The position numbers and the translations under genes are program-made. From positions 1 to 64,000 of the forward strand of contig CAJTSL010000018.1 of NCBI GenBank assembly GCA_910578845.1: a stretch of 64,000 bases of DNA. Reading direction: 5' to 3'. This stretch comes from an uncultured Lachnospiraceae bacterium (GTDB lineage Bacteria; Bacillota; Clostridia; Lachnospirales; Lachnospiraceae). Below the pieces are notes generated by a model. The model was not told the origin of the DNA. It saw only the letters and a program-made list of their open reading frames with translations, and made no database searches. Positions 18,099-27,756 of the stretch are shown here, one piece after another; the first letter of the stretch is position 1; every line of letters starts with the position of its first letter.

Positions 18099-21000
18099 TC
18101 ATGACAAAATAACGCTTGCCAAATCTAAGTTAATCTCCTGTTCCAACTTAAAAGAATAAATAACCTTCTCCGCTGTACGCACCCCCTCCCCCGTCATTTT
18201 ATACCCGGAAAGCTGTTCTAACGCCTCCGCATAATAGTCTAATTGTGTCTGGTATCGCCTGATTAATTCATCCGGCGTCTTCACAGCATCCGTTTTATAG
18301 TCCACCACAATATAGCTGCCCTTCTCCTCAAAGAATACATCAATGATTCCCTGGATCAGCACCGTTTCTTCAGGCGGAAAACTTTCATTTAAACGATTTG
18401 CGGGAAGCCCTAACACAAAAGGCTGCTCCCGATATAGCTTTCCTGCCGCTGCGGCATCCGCCATACGCTTTGCGATCTTACTATTTAGGAAAGAAACGAT
18501 CTTCCGTACGGAAACAGCATCATAATATCCCTGCGATAATTTACCTTCCGCCAACATATGCGCCAATTGTTCTTTTACCGCTTCTTCCAGATATTGCTGC
18601 TTATCCATTCCCCGCATTCCAGTATCCGGTTTTCTCCCTTTCCTGGCTTCCGTTTCATTATCCCAATCGGTCAATACACGAAAGTCCAATAGCTCCATGA
18701 CCTTATGGAATGCGCTTCCCCTATCCGATCCGCTGACACTCTCGTCGTGCTTTATGAATTTAGGCAGATAAGGGACAATCGGCTCTTCCTCATATAAAGT
18801 GAAAGAAAAATCCGTTTCTTCTTTCATTCCTGCCTTTTTGAGTTCCGAAACTGTTGTTTTTGTATACAAATCTTTGAGGTTTTCATGGGGATAACGGAAA
18901 GAAAACCTCTCCGACATCATCGTCATAAGCCGTTTATCAATCCGGTCAGCCGTATGCACAGTATCCGCAAGCAAAAGCCTCCTTCTGTCACTCTCATGCG
19001 ATAATGTCTCTTTTACTTTATTTGCCATAGTATCTTCCCAGGAAACTATGGCAAAACTAAATTTCCAGTCTTCCTCATAAAGCGGGTTTTGACTACTTGG
19101 CTCAATCCCATACATACGCCATATATCGTCAAAGCACCGATTCCTTGACGCAATGTAGAGAATCACATCCAGGAAACTGCCCATCTGCATCAGCAAATGA
19201 TACGAGAAGACCCTCTCTTTTATTCCCCGTAATAAAGCGAGGGAGGGTATTTTTTTCTCAGGTCTTTTCAATACCCCGGTCAAGATCAGCTTCTCTTTTG
19301 CCCTCGTCATAGCGACATATAAAATACGAAGCTCTTCCGCCAGATTCTCCTGCCGCATCCCTAAAGCGATAAAATTCCTCCTAAGATTCCTGCTGCTCAC
19401 CCTAAGCTCGGGATTGACATAGTCCACGCCAATTCCCTGCTCCACATCCATCACCAGATGATCCCCCGCATCGCGCATGTTGAAGCTCTTGGCAATCCCT
19501 GCCACAAAGCAGACCGGGAATTCCAATCCCTTGCTTTTATGAATGCTCATGATCCGCACGACATCTGCGTTCTCATCTTGCAAGTTCGCTTCGCCATAAT
19601 CAACGTCATATTTTTCCAATTGTTCTATATAACGAAGAAAATGATATAATCCGTAATAACTTGTCTTCTCATAATCCGCAGCTTTGATCAGCAGCATCTC
19701 TACATTGGCGCGCCGTCTGCTGCCGCCTGGCTTCGCCGCCATAAAAGATAGGTAGTCATATTCGCGGATTATCGTCTGCAATAATTCATGTACCGGCATG
19801 TAAACCGCGATTTCCCGGTACCGCTCTATATGATTCAGAAATGCCTGTAACCGTTGCTGCAATGGCTCCTGACATACCTCTTTTACTTCCTGCAATGCTA
19901 CAGCATATTCCTTTACCGCATCATACAAATACCGTTTCTGCGGGTATGCCGCTTTCACGCTTGCAATCTCCTCTTCCGAGAATCCACCGAAATAAGAATG
20001 CAATACGCCATAAAACGGGATGTCCTGTAGCGGGTTATCCAATACACGCAAGAAGTGGAGCAGCTCCTGGATTTCTGTCGCTGCAAAATAACCCGTCTTA
20101 GATGAGACATGCACCGGGATGCCCTCTTCTTCCAGGATCTGCTTAAACTCCTCATCCCATCCCGCCGTTGTCCGCAATAAGATGACAATGTCCTTATAAG
20201 AAGCCAGCCTAAGCTCTCCTGTATCCTTATCCGTTATCTGGAACGATGACACCAACTCTTTGATTTTGCCGGCAATGCCATAGGCTTCCTGCCTCTTTGC
20301 GCTGACTTCCCGCTCTATTCCTATTATTTCTGAAATGTTTTTTTGTCCTGTCGCAGCGCTTACGGCTTCTTCTGTCTTCCCGTTTATGGCATCTCCTGCC
20401 TTTCCATTTACGGCTTCTCCTGCTTGCCCATTAATGGCTTCTCCTGCTTGCCTGTTTACGCTTTCCCCTACATTCTGCTCTGTCTTATCTTCTACGAAAA
20501 GCAGGACTTCCGTATCATTTCCTACATTTTCAAAAGCTCCTTTGACAAGCGCAAGCGAAGCGGCACCAGAGGCTGTCGTTTCTGGTACAGAGGAATCCGG
20601 TGCAGCCAAATCCCGCGCACCCGGATAGGATGCGCCAGGGTATAACGCCGCTTTCTCATCATAGGCAATCCCGCCAAGCTCTGTCCGCATCACTTGGGAA
20701 AATACCGCATTTGTCGAAACTAAGACTTCCTCTCTGCTGCGGAAATTCTTGTGTAAATCAATCCGCAGCGCATCAGTCCCTTGTATTTCCTGATACGTAT
20801 GGTATTTCTCCATGAAAAGCTCAGGCCTTGCCAACCGGAACTTATAGATGCTTTGCTTCACGTCGCCAACCATGAAACGGTTAAAACGGCCTTCTGCCTC
20901 ACCGGAAATCGCAGAGAGAAGATATTCCTGCACCAGGTTACTATCCTGATACTCATCAATCAAAATCTCCGTAAAGTGACTGCGGTATTCCATAGCCGTC

Positions 21001-22184
21001 TCTGTCGCTTCAATCCCGCCCTCTTGTGTTCTCCGGAGCAAAATGGAAAGAGCAAAATGCTCTATGTCATCAAAATCCAGTATGTTCTTATCCCGCTTCG
21101 AAGCGGCAAACGTTTCCAGAAAAAGCAGCGTCAAATCCACTAAAGCATTGACCGCATCACTGCACGCCCCCATCTGCGCCATGGCTTCTTCTGATGAGAG
21201 CGCGAAATAATCTTTCCGTATCGACTGTAGGCTTTCTTTGATTTCTGCACGGGTATTTTTGACGAGCTCCCGTTTAAAAGCTGAAACAGTCTCATCTTTT
21301 TTCGAAGAAAGCCTGCCAAATGAAAGCGCAGAGAATAGGAGATAGCGTTTCTCATAATCCGATTCACGTAGCAGCTTTTCAAGACGCTCTTTCTCTTGCT
21401 CCAATAATTCCCCATACATATAAGGACCGTCCGGTTCTTCGCATATCGCTATACATTGACCAATTTGGTCAAGCAATCCTTGCAGCGACATCGAGACTTT
21501 CTCCATCAGTCCCTGTACCCAATGAAGCCGGGGAAATGCATCCGTTGCCCTGTTTCCTGTTCCTGCCCCCGTTCCTACATCACATGCATAGTCTTTCTTC
21601 CGTTCTCTTAGCCACTCTTCCGGGAACGGATTGCTCATCGCAAAATCATATAGCCTTAACACAGCTTCTTCTACGGCACTATCCCGGCTTCCGGTACTGA
21701 AATATTCCATGCAGCGTATAAAAGACGGCTCTCCCTTCTGATAACATTGCTCAAGCACATCGCTCAAAACATCGCCGCGAAGCAGCTTCAGCTCCCCTTC
21801 GTCTGCAATACGAAAGCCAGGGTCTAAGCCAATTGTGTGAAAGTTGTTGCGGATGACAAACAAACAAAAGCTATCTATGGTAGTAATCTGGGCATTATGC
21901 AAGAGCGCCGCCTGTTTCTGCAAATGCTCATTTTCCGGTTCTAACACCAGCCGTTCACTGATCGCTGCGCTGATTCTCTCCCGCATCCCTGCTGCTGCCG
22001 CATTGGTAAAAGTCACAACGAGCAAACGGTCAATATCTACCGGATGCGCACTGTCACTGACCATCTTCACAATACGCTCCACTAGCACTGCCGTTTTCCC
22101 GGATCCTGCCGCCGCCGATACCAGTAGGTTACAGCCATGTGTATCAATTACTTTCTGTTGTTCTTCCGTATATGTTACGCCCAT
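18099..22184 (-). CDS. addA: AddA, ATP-dependent helicase/nuclease subunit A
   Basis: AddA is the UvrD-like 3'-5' helicase and nuclease subunit of AddAB, the Firmicute counterpart of RecBCD that resects double-strand ends for RecA. Walker A SAAAGSGKTAVL is at residues 23-34. Further helicase motifs are ILIDEYQDSN, VGDVKQSIYKFR, MSIHKSKGLEFPV and LYVAMTRAKEKL. The RecB-type nuclease motif VVDYKTD is near the C-terminus. At 1361 residues it is longer than most AddA proteins (about 1200-1250). An octapeptide repeat linker around residues 570-610, coded by a 24-base repeat, explains part of that. Confidence 0.95.
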   Translation of the reverse strand: MGVTYTEEQQKVIDTHGCNLLVSAAAGSGKTAVLVERIVKMVSDSAHPVDIDRLLVVTFTNAAAAGMRERISAAISERLVLEPENEHLQKQAALLHNAQITTIDSFCLFVIRNNFHTIGLDPGFRIADEGELKLLRGDVLSDVLEQCYQKGEPSFIRCMEYFSTGSRDSAVEEAVLRLYDFAMSNPFPEEWLRERKKDYACDVGTGAGTGNRATDAFPRLHWVQGLMEKVSMSLQGLLDQIGQCIAICEEPDGPYMYGELLEQEKERLEKLLRESDYEKRYLLFSALSFGRLSSKKDETVSAFKRELVKNTRAEIKESLQSIRKDYFALSSEEAMAQMGACSDAVNALVDLTLLFLETFAASKRDKNILDFDDIEHFALSILLRRTQEGGIEATETAMEYRSHFTEILIDEYQDSNLVQEYLLSAISGEAEGRFNRFMVGDVKQSIYKFRLARPELFMEKYHTYQEIQGTDALRIDLHKNFRSREEVLVSTNAVFSQVMRTELGGIAYDEKAALYPGASYPGARDLAAPDSSVPETTASGAASLALVKGAFENVGNDTEVLLFVEDKTEQNVGESVNRQAGEAINGQAGEAVNGKAGDAINGKTEEAVSAATGQKNISEIIGIEREVSAKRQEAYGIAGKIKELVSSFQITDKDTGELRLASYKDIVILLRTTAGWDEEFKQILEEEGIPVHVSSKTGYFAATEIQELLHFLRVLDNPLQDIPFYGVLHSYFGGFSEEEIASVKAAYPQKRYLYDAVKEYAVALQEVKEVCQEPLQQRLQAFLNHIERYREIAVYMPVHELLQTIIREYDYLSFMAAKPGGSRRRANVEMLLIKAADYEKTSYYGLYHFLRYIEQLEKYDVDYGEANLQDENADVVRIMSIHKSKGLEFPVCFVAGIAKSFNMRDAGDHLVMDVEQGIGVDYVNPELRVSSRNLRRNFIALGMRQENLAEELRILYVAMTRAKEKLILTGVLKRPEKKIPSLALLRGIKERVFSYHLLMQMGSFLDVILYIASRNRCFDDIWRMYGIEPSSQNPLYEEDWKFSFAIVSWEDTMANKVKETLSHESDRRRLLLADTVHTADRIDKRLMTMMSERFSFRYPHENLKDLYTKTTVSELKKAGMKEETDFSFTLYEEEPIVPYLPKFIKHDESVSGSDRGSAFHKVMELLDFRVLTDWDNETEARKGRKPDTGMRGMDKQQYLEEAVKEQLAHMLAEGKLSQGYYDAVSVRKIVSFLNSKIAKRMADAAAAGKLYREQPFVLGLPANRLNESFPPEETVLIQGIIDVFFEEKGSYIVVDYKTDAVKTPDELIRRYQTQLDYYAEALEQLSGYKMTGEGVRTAEKVIYSFKLEQEINLDLASVILS
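20365..20470. repeat. 24-bp tandem repeat inside addA
   Basis: About four imperfect 24-base units encode octapeptides such as GEAVNGKA, GEAINGQA and GDAINGKT. They fall in a Gly/Ala/Asn-rich linker between helicase segments, a place where other AddA proteins are not repetitive as far as I know. Confidence 0.8.
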
Positions 22185-22349
22185 CTTACCTGTCTCCTTT
22201 ATCCCTTGCCGTTATCGGGGAGGCCTTCTGTCGTTATATTAAATTCCGCACATCAGTGCCTGCCTCTCCCGCCGCCGCGTTCTCAGATCTCCTCTTTCTC
22301 CGGCTCTTCCTCCCTTTCAGGTCTCCGCTTCCCTCAGTCTTCCTCGCTT

Positions 22350-25300
22350 TCAGGCCTCTTCTTTCTCCGGCTCTTCTTCGCTAACGCCCGTAGTCTCTGC
22401 TTCCATTAAGCGCAGCGCATCTTCCTTCGATAGCTTTGGCAGCAGGCGCATCTCGTATCCGGCAATCTCCATATCGTATCCGCAGACACTTTTATAAGCA
22501 CAATAGGCGCAGGCGCTGTTCCCATTCTGTTCACACGGATTGACTGCAATATTTCCCTGTAAGATGCCATGCCCAAGTTCTTTGATTTTATGATTAACAT
22601 AACTTGAAATTGTCTTCATGTCTTCTTCGCTGATGACACTCGAATGAGCCGAGAAGGAACCGTCCTTTTTCCGTTCAATGGGGATGATATCGGACTTATC
22701 CGTAAACGCCCCGTCTAAAAGCGCAATCGCCTTGTCATTTTCATTGACTATTCCAGTCATCTTCAATTCCTGTAATAGCTTCTGGTTCAACTGTTCGGGC
22801 GTTAACATCTGTCCGTCCTCTATCATCGGATCTGCAATATGGTAATAGAGCATTGCCGCAGGCACTACCGCCTTCCCCGGATGCTTCTTCTGCTCCATCT
22901 CCACCGCAGCGTTCATATAGACTACTAACTGTAACTGTAACCCATAATATAACGCCGCCAAGTCAAACTTCCGGTTCCCGGATTTATAATCAATGACCTT
23001 CACATAAACCGTATCGTCCTCTTCGCACGTATCTATCCTGTCAATCCTGCCGCGCAGCTTCATCTTCTCTTCCCCGGTCAGGGCAATGTTCACCGCCTCT
23101 AAATCCTCTAACATCGAAAAGGACATCTCGAAATGTTCCGGCAGGAAAGAGCCTTTTTGCAACTGTTTCTGTAAGGTCATAACCGTCCGCTTCAAGATCC
23201 TTCTTAGCCGCCGCAATAAATATTGGTTCCTCGCATTACTATATAGAATCGTCTCCCCATAGCTTACGGCATATTCCTCTATCGCCTCATCTAAGAGCTT
23301 TTCTCCCATATCTTTGGGAAAATCAAACCATGTATACTGATGCTCCGCCAATTTATTGGCGAAAAGCTCTAAAACGCCATGGAAAAGATTGCCCATGTCC
23401 ACATCTTCAAAGCTATATTCACCACGTTCTCTTAGCGCAAGCCCATATTGCAAAAAATGTGCATAAGCGCATGCCGCATATTTCTCTAAACGGCTGACGC
23501 TATTATACAGCATACTGCCGTACAGCGCTGTTGTGACCTGCTTAGAGAGCGGAGTTTCCCGATAATGATAAAAGGCAGTGGCAACTAGCCGTTCTATCCG
23601 CTCCCGCCAGATAGATTCCTTATGATAACTATGGTAGAAAGTGAAGAGCTTGCGCTCCTCTTCCTCACTTGTCCTGTCCGCTGCATAATCCCGGAGCAAA
23701 TCCGTGAAAAAAGCAATACCGTCATTGCCGTTGGTCAGTTGCTCCTCCACCGGCCAAAGTTCCGGGCATGCAATCTCTATCTTCGGAAAGAGTTTTCTCA
23801 TCGTATCAATCAGATATGCCGGACGCATGCTCTTCCCGTCATTGCCAACCTTCGCATACGATAAATACAGCTTTTGCGAAGGTTTCGTCATGTTCATGTA
23901 CAGATACAGCCTCTGGATATACATCTGCTGCCTCGGCGTCGGCGCAAGCTCCCATCCCGCCTCCTGCAAGAACTCCCTGTCAATGTCAGAAATGATGCCG
24001 CCCCCGCCGCTTCCTTTGGGAATATTCCCGTCATTAATCCCCAGGAAAAAGAGCGCCTCCACCTGCTTTAACCGCGTCCTCTCAATATCGCCAATCACAA
24101 TCCTGTCCACATTCTGCGGAATCGTGCCTACCGTAATCTCCGTAAATCCCGCATCCAAAATCTGCACAAACTCCTGAAAACTGATTTCTTCTTCCCGCAA
24201 AAGCGCTTCGATCTGGTCTAACAGATCAATCACCAAGCCGTAAATCTGCGCATATTCTTTCGCTCTCGCAAGATCGCCTTCCCTTGTGAATTTCTCTTCA
24301 TAAACGCTTAGCTTTCTCTGTAATTCATTCTTTACCAGGAAATCATACAAAGCCCGCACAAGCTCGCCCGCAGTCCCACATGGTGACAATATAGGCGAAA
24401 GCTGTTCTAACAGCCTAAGGCGCATATCATTGTACATGGCAAGCAGCGCCTCGCCTTCCTCTCCCTCTTCTTCTCTATAGACAAAAAGGCTTCCCCACTG
24501 TTTCCTGCCACGGATACCGAACCTGCGGATATAGTTCTCTAGCCTGTCCACATCCTCTCTTAGGAACCCGCATAACCCTGTCCGCAAATAATGGAACACC
24601 GACTCCCTGCTAAAATCTTGTAGCACAATCTGCAATGCGCTACGGATATATTCTGTGAAAGGGTTACATAAAATCCCCCTTGTCCTGTCCATATAAATCG
24701 GAATGCCAAATTTGGCAAATTCCTCCTCCAAATCATTCCCATACGTCTCCATATTACCTGTGACAACCGCAATATCCCGATAATGCATCCCGCTTTTCAA
24801 TAACCGGTAGATTTCAATGCACGTTTGCCGGACTTCCTCTTTCGGTGTGGAAGCCTCCCGGATTGCAATGCTCTCAGGCGCTTCTTCATAGGCATTCACC
24901 GGATAGCGGAATAAATGCTGCTCCAAATGGGCGAGCGCAGGGTTTTCAGCAAACCTGGGAAGCCGTCCCTGCACGCGTTCCTTACAGACAACCGGAGGAA
25001 GCAGATTCACATCTGCTTCCTCCCCCAGTTTCTTTAAATCCGTTACCGTTTTCTTGCTTAAATGAAACAGCTTCTGTTCGCCATCCATACGATCAGGATT
25101 CTCGTTGATATCTATCGTAATCGTAACGATAACTTTTTGCGCCAATCTCATGAGTTCCTGTATCACGCGATACTGTATGGGCGTAAAACCGGTAAATCCG
25201 TCAAATGCAATTACACAGTCACGGATAATCCCGGATTTCGGCAATGCCTCCCGCAATCTGTCCAACGTCTCTTCCGTTGTTATGAATTTCTCCTGAATAT

Positions 25301-25811
25301 ATGCAAGGAAACTATTATATAACACTTCCAGGTCTTTTAGCTTATAGTAAAGCGCTCCCCGTCCTTTCGCACACGCCGAAATATCAGCAATCTCCTGTAA
25401 GCCAATCCCATATTGCATAAACTCTGAAATCGCTGACTTGACTTCATGGATATAACCCATTTTATGTAAATGAGCGCCGATCACCGAAAGCTGCTCTTGT
25501 TCTTTTTGTGCGATTTTGCGCAAGATCAGGCTTTTCCCCGTGTCATCTAAGACTGGCATGTCCTCATATCCCACTTCTTCCAGGATCCTATGGGTCAGCC
25601 GCCCGAAACTAAGGACGTCAATATTCATGATCCCTTTGTTCGGATGTTCCAGGACTAAGTCCATCTGCGTCTGCATCGTAAACTGATCTGGCACGACCAG
25701 CAGGAAATTGCGCCCAGGCTCTTTCCTGGATGCTTCGATAATGTCCTCATGTAATTTCCTGCTCTTCCCAGCTCCCGAACCACCATAATAAAATTGAAGC
25801 GCCATACCCAA
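22350..25811 (-). CDS. addB: AddB, helicase-nuclease subunit B with iron-sulfur cluster
   Basis: AddB partners AddA in end resection. A Walker A motif YYGGSGAGKSRKL lies at the N-terminus. The nuclease motif VIDYKSGNRKFDL and the preceding GRIDRID are in the C-terminal third. Four cysteines for a 4Fe-4S cluster are present: one in YAACAYAHFL and three in the C-terminal block CAYCAYKSVCGYD. At 1153 residues the length is normal. The start could be TTG 25811 or ATG 25805; GAAGGAG lies just upstream. addA follows after 165 bases that hold a short local duplication of the addB 3' end. Confidence 0.95.
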   Translation of the reverse strand: MGMALQFYYGGSGAGKSRKLHEDIIEASRKEPGRNFLLVVPDQFTMQTQMDLVLEHPNKGIMNIDVLSFGRLTHRILEEVGYEDMPVLDDTGKSLILRKIAQKEQEQLSVIGAHLHKMGYIHEVKSAISEFMQYGIGLQEIADISACAKGRGALYYKLKDLEVLYNSFLAYIQEKFITTEETLDRLREALPKSGIIRDCVIAFDGFTGFTPIQYRVIQELMRLAQKVIVTITIDINENPDRMDGEQKLFHLSKKTVTDLKKLGEEADVNLLPPVVCKERVQGRLPRFAENPALAHLEQHLFRYPVNAYEEAPESIAIREASTPKEEVRQTCIEIYRLLKSGMHYRDIAVVTGNMETYGNDLEEEFAKFGIPIYMDRTRGILCNPFTEYIRSALQIVLQDFSRESVFHYLRTGLCGFLREDVDRLENYIRRFGIRGRKQWGSLFVYREEEGEEGEALLAMYNDMRLRLLEQLSPILSPCGTAGELVRALYDFLVKNELQRKLSVYEEKFTREGDLARAKEYAQIYGLVIDLLDQIEALLREEEISFQEFVQILDAGFTEITVGTIPQNVDRIVIGDIERTRLKQVEALFFLGINDGNIPKGSGGGGIISDIDREFLQEAGWELAPTPRQQMYIQRLYLYMNMTKPSQKLYLSYAKVGNDGKSMRPAYLIDTMRKLFPKIEIACPELWPVEEQLTNGNDGIAFFTDLLRDYAADRTSEEEERKLFTFYHSYHKESIWRERIERLVATAFYHYRETPLSKQVTTALYGSMLYNSVSRLEKYAACAYAHFLQYGLALRERGEYSFEDVDMGNLFHGVLELFANKLAEHQYTWFDFPKDMGEKLLDEAIEEYAVSYGETILYSNARNQYLLRRLRRILKRTVMTLQKQLQKGSFLPEHFEMSFSMLEDLEAVNIALTGEEKMKLRGRIDRIDTCEEDDTVYVKVIDYKSGNRKFDLAALYYGLQLQLVVYMNAAVEMEQKKHPGKAVVPAAMLYYHIADPMIEDGQMLTPEQLNQKLLQELKMTGIVNENDKAIALLDGAFTDKSDIIPIERKKDGSFSAHSSVISEEDMKTISSYVNHKIKELGHGILQGNIAVNPCEQNGNSACAYCAYKSVCGYDMEIAGYEMRLLPKLSKEDALRLMEAETTGVSEEEPEKEEA

Positions 25812-25852
25812 TCGTCTCCTTCATACCCGGCTAACTACGAACCTTCTTCATC

Positions 25853-26323
25853 CTATTGTAACAGATTCAGCACCATATGCCTAGACTGATTCGCCTGTGT
25901 CTCCATCGCCTATGACACCTGCTCTAAGCTGGCCGCTGTCTGTGACGCCCGGTTCTCTTTCATCTGATATGTGACCGTTAAATCATTCGCACCGTCTAAG
26001 ACCATGTGCCATTGGCTCTGCTGCCACTTCACACTCCCATCGAACTGATAATAAGGATACTCATGCCCCTCACCAAGCGCGCCGTCTCCTATTTTGACCC
26101 AGGAAACGCCGTACTGCACGTTCTCGCTTCCCTGCTTCAATCCTCTTATCGCCCTGCGCATGCCTTCGGAAATGGAAAGCCCCGCTGCGTCATCCGCCGC
26201 GCGATTGATCCGATAGCCGGATGATAGCTTCTCTGCGGAAGAACTCTTACTTTTGGTATTCGTTTTGAAAAATCTCTCTGCATTCATTGCCGCAATATTA
26301 TGGGCAATCACGTTCATACTCAT
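25853..26323 (-). pseudogene. Truncated flagellin with in-frame stop codon
   Basis: The first 85 residues are a clear flagellin N-terminus: NVIAHNIAAMNAERF, EKLSSGYRINRAADDAAGLS and a weaker continuation. The middle domains are missing. A short D0-like tail follows, ending in EQVS-stop. Translation past the TAG (25910-25912) gives AMETQANQSRHMVLNLLQ and then a true stop at 25853-25855, which is a flagellin C-terminal end. The stop fits a single CAG to TAG change. The whole would be only 156 residues, too short for a filament protein. No other flagellar genes are in the window. Confidence 0.8.
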
Positions 26324-26642
26324 AATACCCCTGCCTTTCTCTTAACAGTTGTGCCCGCTTCGCCGTCAGGAGCGCAAGGATATCTTTCGCCTGTCTTGCC
26401 TGTTTATGGATAATGCACTGTCTGATTCCTGTAAGCTGTCTTTCCAATATATCCAATCCTAAACCTTGCACGCTTTTTAACATCCGCTGCACAGTCATCA
26501 TTGCAATCTGCCAGTTTTCATGATGAAGCGCCTGGCCTAGCTTCATGAAATCCTTGCTTGCCAGAAAATCTCCTACATCATAAACTTGTCCCGATTGCTC
26601 ACACATACTTTGATTCTCCATTCTCTTTTTCCCATCCACCAC
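26298..26642 (-). CDS. Small helical protein overlapping the flagellin remnant
   Basis: This 114-residue open frame is read as a gene because it ends 26 bases inside the flagellin remnant and on the same strand. The product is mostly alpha-helical, with MKLGQALHHENWQIAMMTVQRM and a basic C-terminal helix (LLTAKRAQLLRERQGYYEYE). I do not recognise the family. It may be a partner that evolved with the flagellin locus. Another possible start is the Met at residue 8. Confidence 0.55.
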   Translation of the reverse strand: MVDGKKRMENQSMCEQSGQVYDVGDFLASKDFMKLGQALHHENWQIAMMTVQRMLKSVQGLGLDILERQLTGIRQCIIHKQARQAKDILALLTAKRAQLLRERQGYYEYERDCP

Positions 26643-26764
26643 AAAACTTTGGCTACATCCTCATCGAAATTCCTAATGTAAAATTAGTTTATTATTATCT
26701 ATAATATCATATTTTTCAACGATGTCTATAATACTATATTATCAATTAACCGTGGAAATAAAAC

Positions 26765-26807
26765 AAAAAAACCCTTCATTTCACATCCGGTGACATGAAA
26801 CAAAGGG
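26765..26807 (-). terminator. Intrinsic terminator of metNIQ
   Basis: On the minus strand a 16-bp stem (26772-26807, some G-U pairs, 4-base loop) is followed by seven T residues. It lies 25 bases past the metQ stop codon. Confidence 0.9.
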
Positions 26808-26831
26808 ATTTTTCTAAACGGATATTCCTAT

Positions 26832-27647
26832 CTATTGGAACGGAATTACCGCTCCGTCATAAGTATTGTCTATATATGCCGTAATTTCATCAGATTTGAG
26901 CACGTCTACCAAAGCCTTAATGCCTTCGCTGTTTTCATTGCCTTCTTTGACAGCGATTACATTCACATAAGTCTTAGCTGCCTCCGAGTCGGATTTCTCA
27001 TAAGCAATCGAATCATTCCCTACGGAAAAGCCAGCTTCCAACGCATAATTACCGTTTAAGACAACAAATGCCACTTCATTTTTTACCCTCGATACCTGTG
27101 CTGCTTCTAACTCCTCGATTTCAATACCGATCGGATTATCTGCAATATCCGTAACGGTAGCTTCCAGGCCGACGCCGTCCTTTAGCGTTATGATGCCATT
27201 ATCCTGTAGCAGAAGAAGCGCTCTTGCTTCGTTCGTCGTATCATTCGGCACGGCGATGACATCCCCTGCTTCCAATGTAGATAAATCACTCTTTGTCCCG
27301 GGATAAATGCCAAACGGCTCATAGTGGATCCCACCCGCATTGACAAGATGGGTATCATGCTCTACGTTAAAAGAATCCAGATACGGGATATGCTGGAAAT
27401 AATTCGCATCGAAGTTCCCGCTTTCTACCACCAAGTTTGGCTGTACATAATCATCGAAGACCGTCACTTCCAAAGTCCAGCCCTGCTCTGCCAGTATGCC
27501 TTTAGCCTGCTCTAAGATCTCAGCATGTGGGGTGGCGGAAGCCGCTACGGTAATCGTTTTGTCATCCTTTTTATCGCTGCCGCATCCGCTAAGCGTTCCC
27601 AATGCCAATGCTGCCGTTAATAAAACTGCAATTCCTCTTTTCTTCAT
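26832..27647 (-). CDS. metQ: MetQ, methionine-binding lipoprotein
   Basis: This NlpA/MetQ family lipoprotein catches methionine outside the membrane for the MetNI importer. The signal peptide ends in LSGC (lipobox), with the Cys at residue 22 from the chosen start. The mature part holds VAASATPHAEIL, VEVTVFDDYVQPN-like (EVTVFDDYVQPN) and NANYFQHIPYL-type segments of the family. The start at 27645-27647 has AAAGGAGGAG upstream; a longer frame to 27719 would spoil the signal peptide. Confidence 0.94.
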   Translation of the reverse strand: MKKRGIAVLLTAALALGTLSGCGSDKKDDKTITVAASATPHAEILEQAKGILAEQGWTLEVTVFDDYVQPNLVVESGNFDANYFQHIPYLDSFNVEHDTHLVNAGGIHYEPFGIYPGTKSDLSTLEAGDVIAVPNDTTNEARALLLLQDNGIITLKDGVGLEATVTDIADNPIGIEIEELEAAQVSRVKNEVAFVVLNGNYALEAGFSVGNDSIAYEKSDSEAAKTYVNVIAVKEGNENSEGIKALVDVLKSDEITAYIDNTYDGAVIPFQ

Positions 27648-27699
27648 AATCTTCTCCTCCTTTAATCCTTTCCTTTGTGTAACCCTTCTATATAAAAAG

Positions 27700-27729
27700 C
27701 ATCCATCCAGAACATGCAAGCCATGGATG
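27700..27729 (-). promoter_or_regulatory. Hairpin between metI and metQ
   Basis: CATCCAT and ATGGATG arms (7 bp) are followed on the minus strand by CTTTTT. It may act as a partial terminator or as an mRNA end that sets the MetQ to MetNI ratio. The stem is short. Confidence 0.35.
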
Positions 27730-27756
27730 GGCGCCTTCTATCCTTTCTGGCATTTC

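Noticed and set aside
20335..20645. Plus-strand frames with repeated ASPACPLM-type peptides
   Set aside because: They are shadows of the 24-bp repeats in addA.
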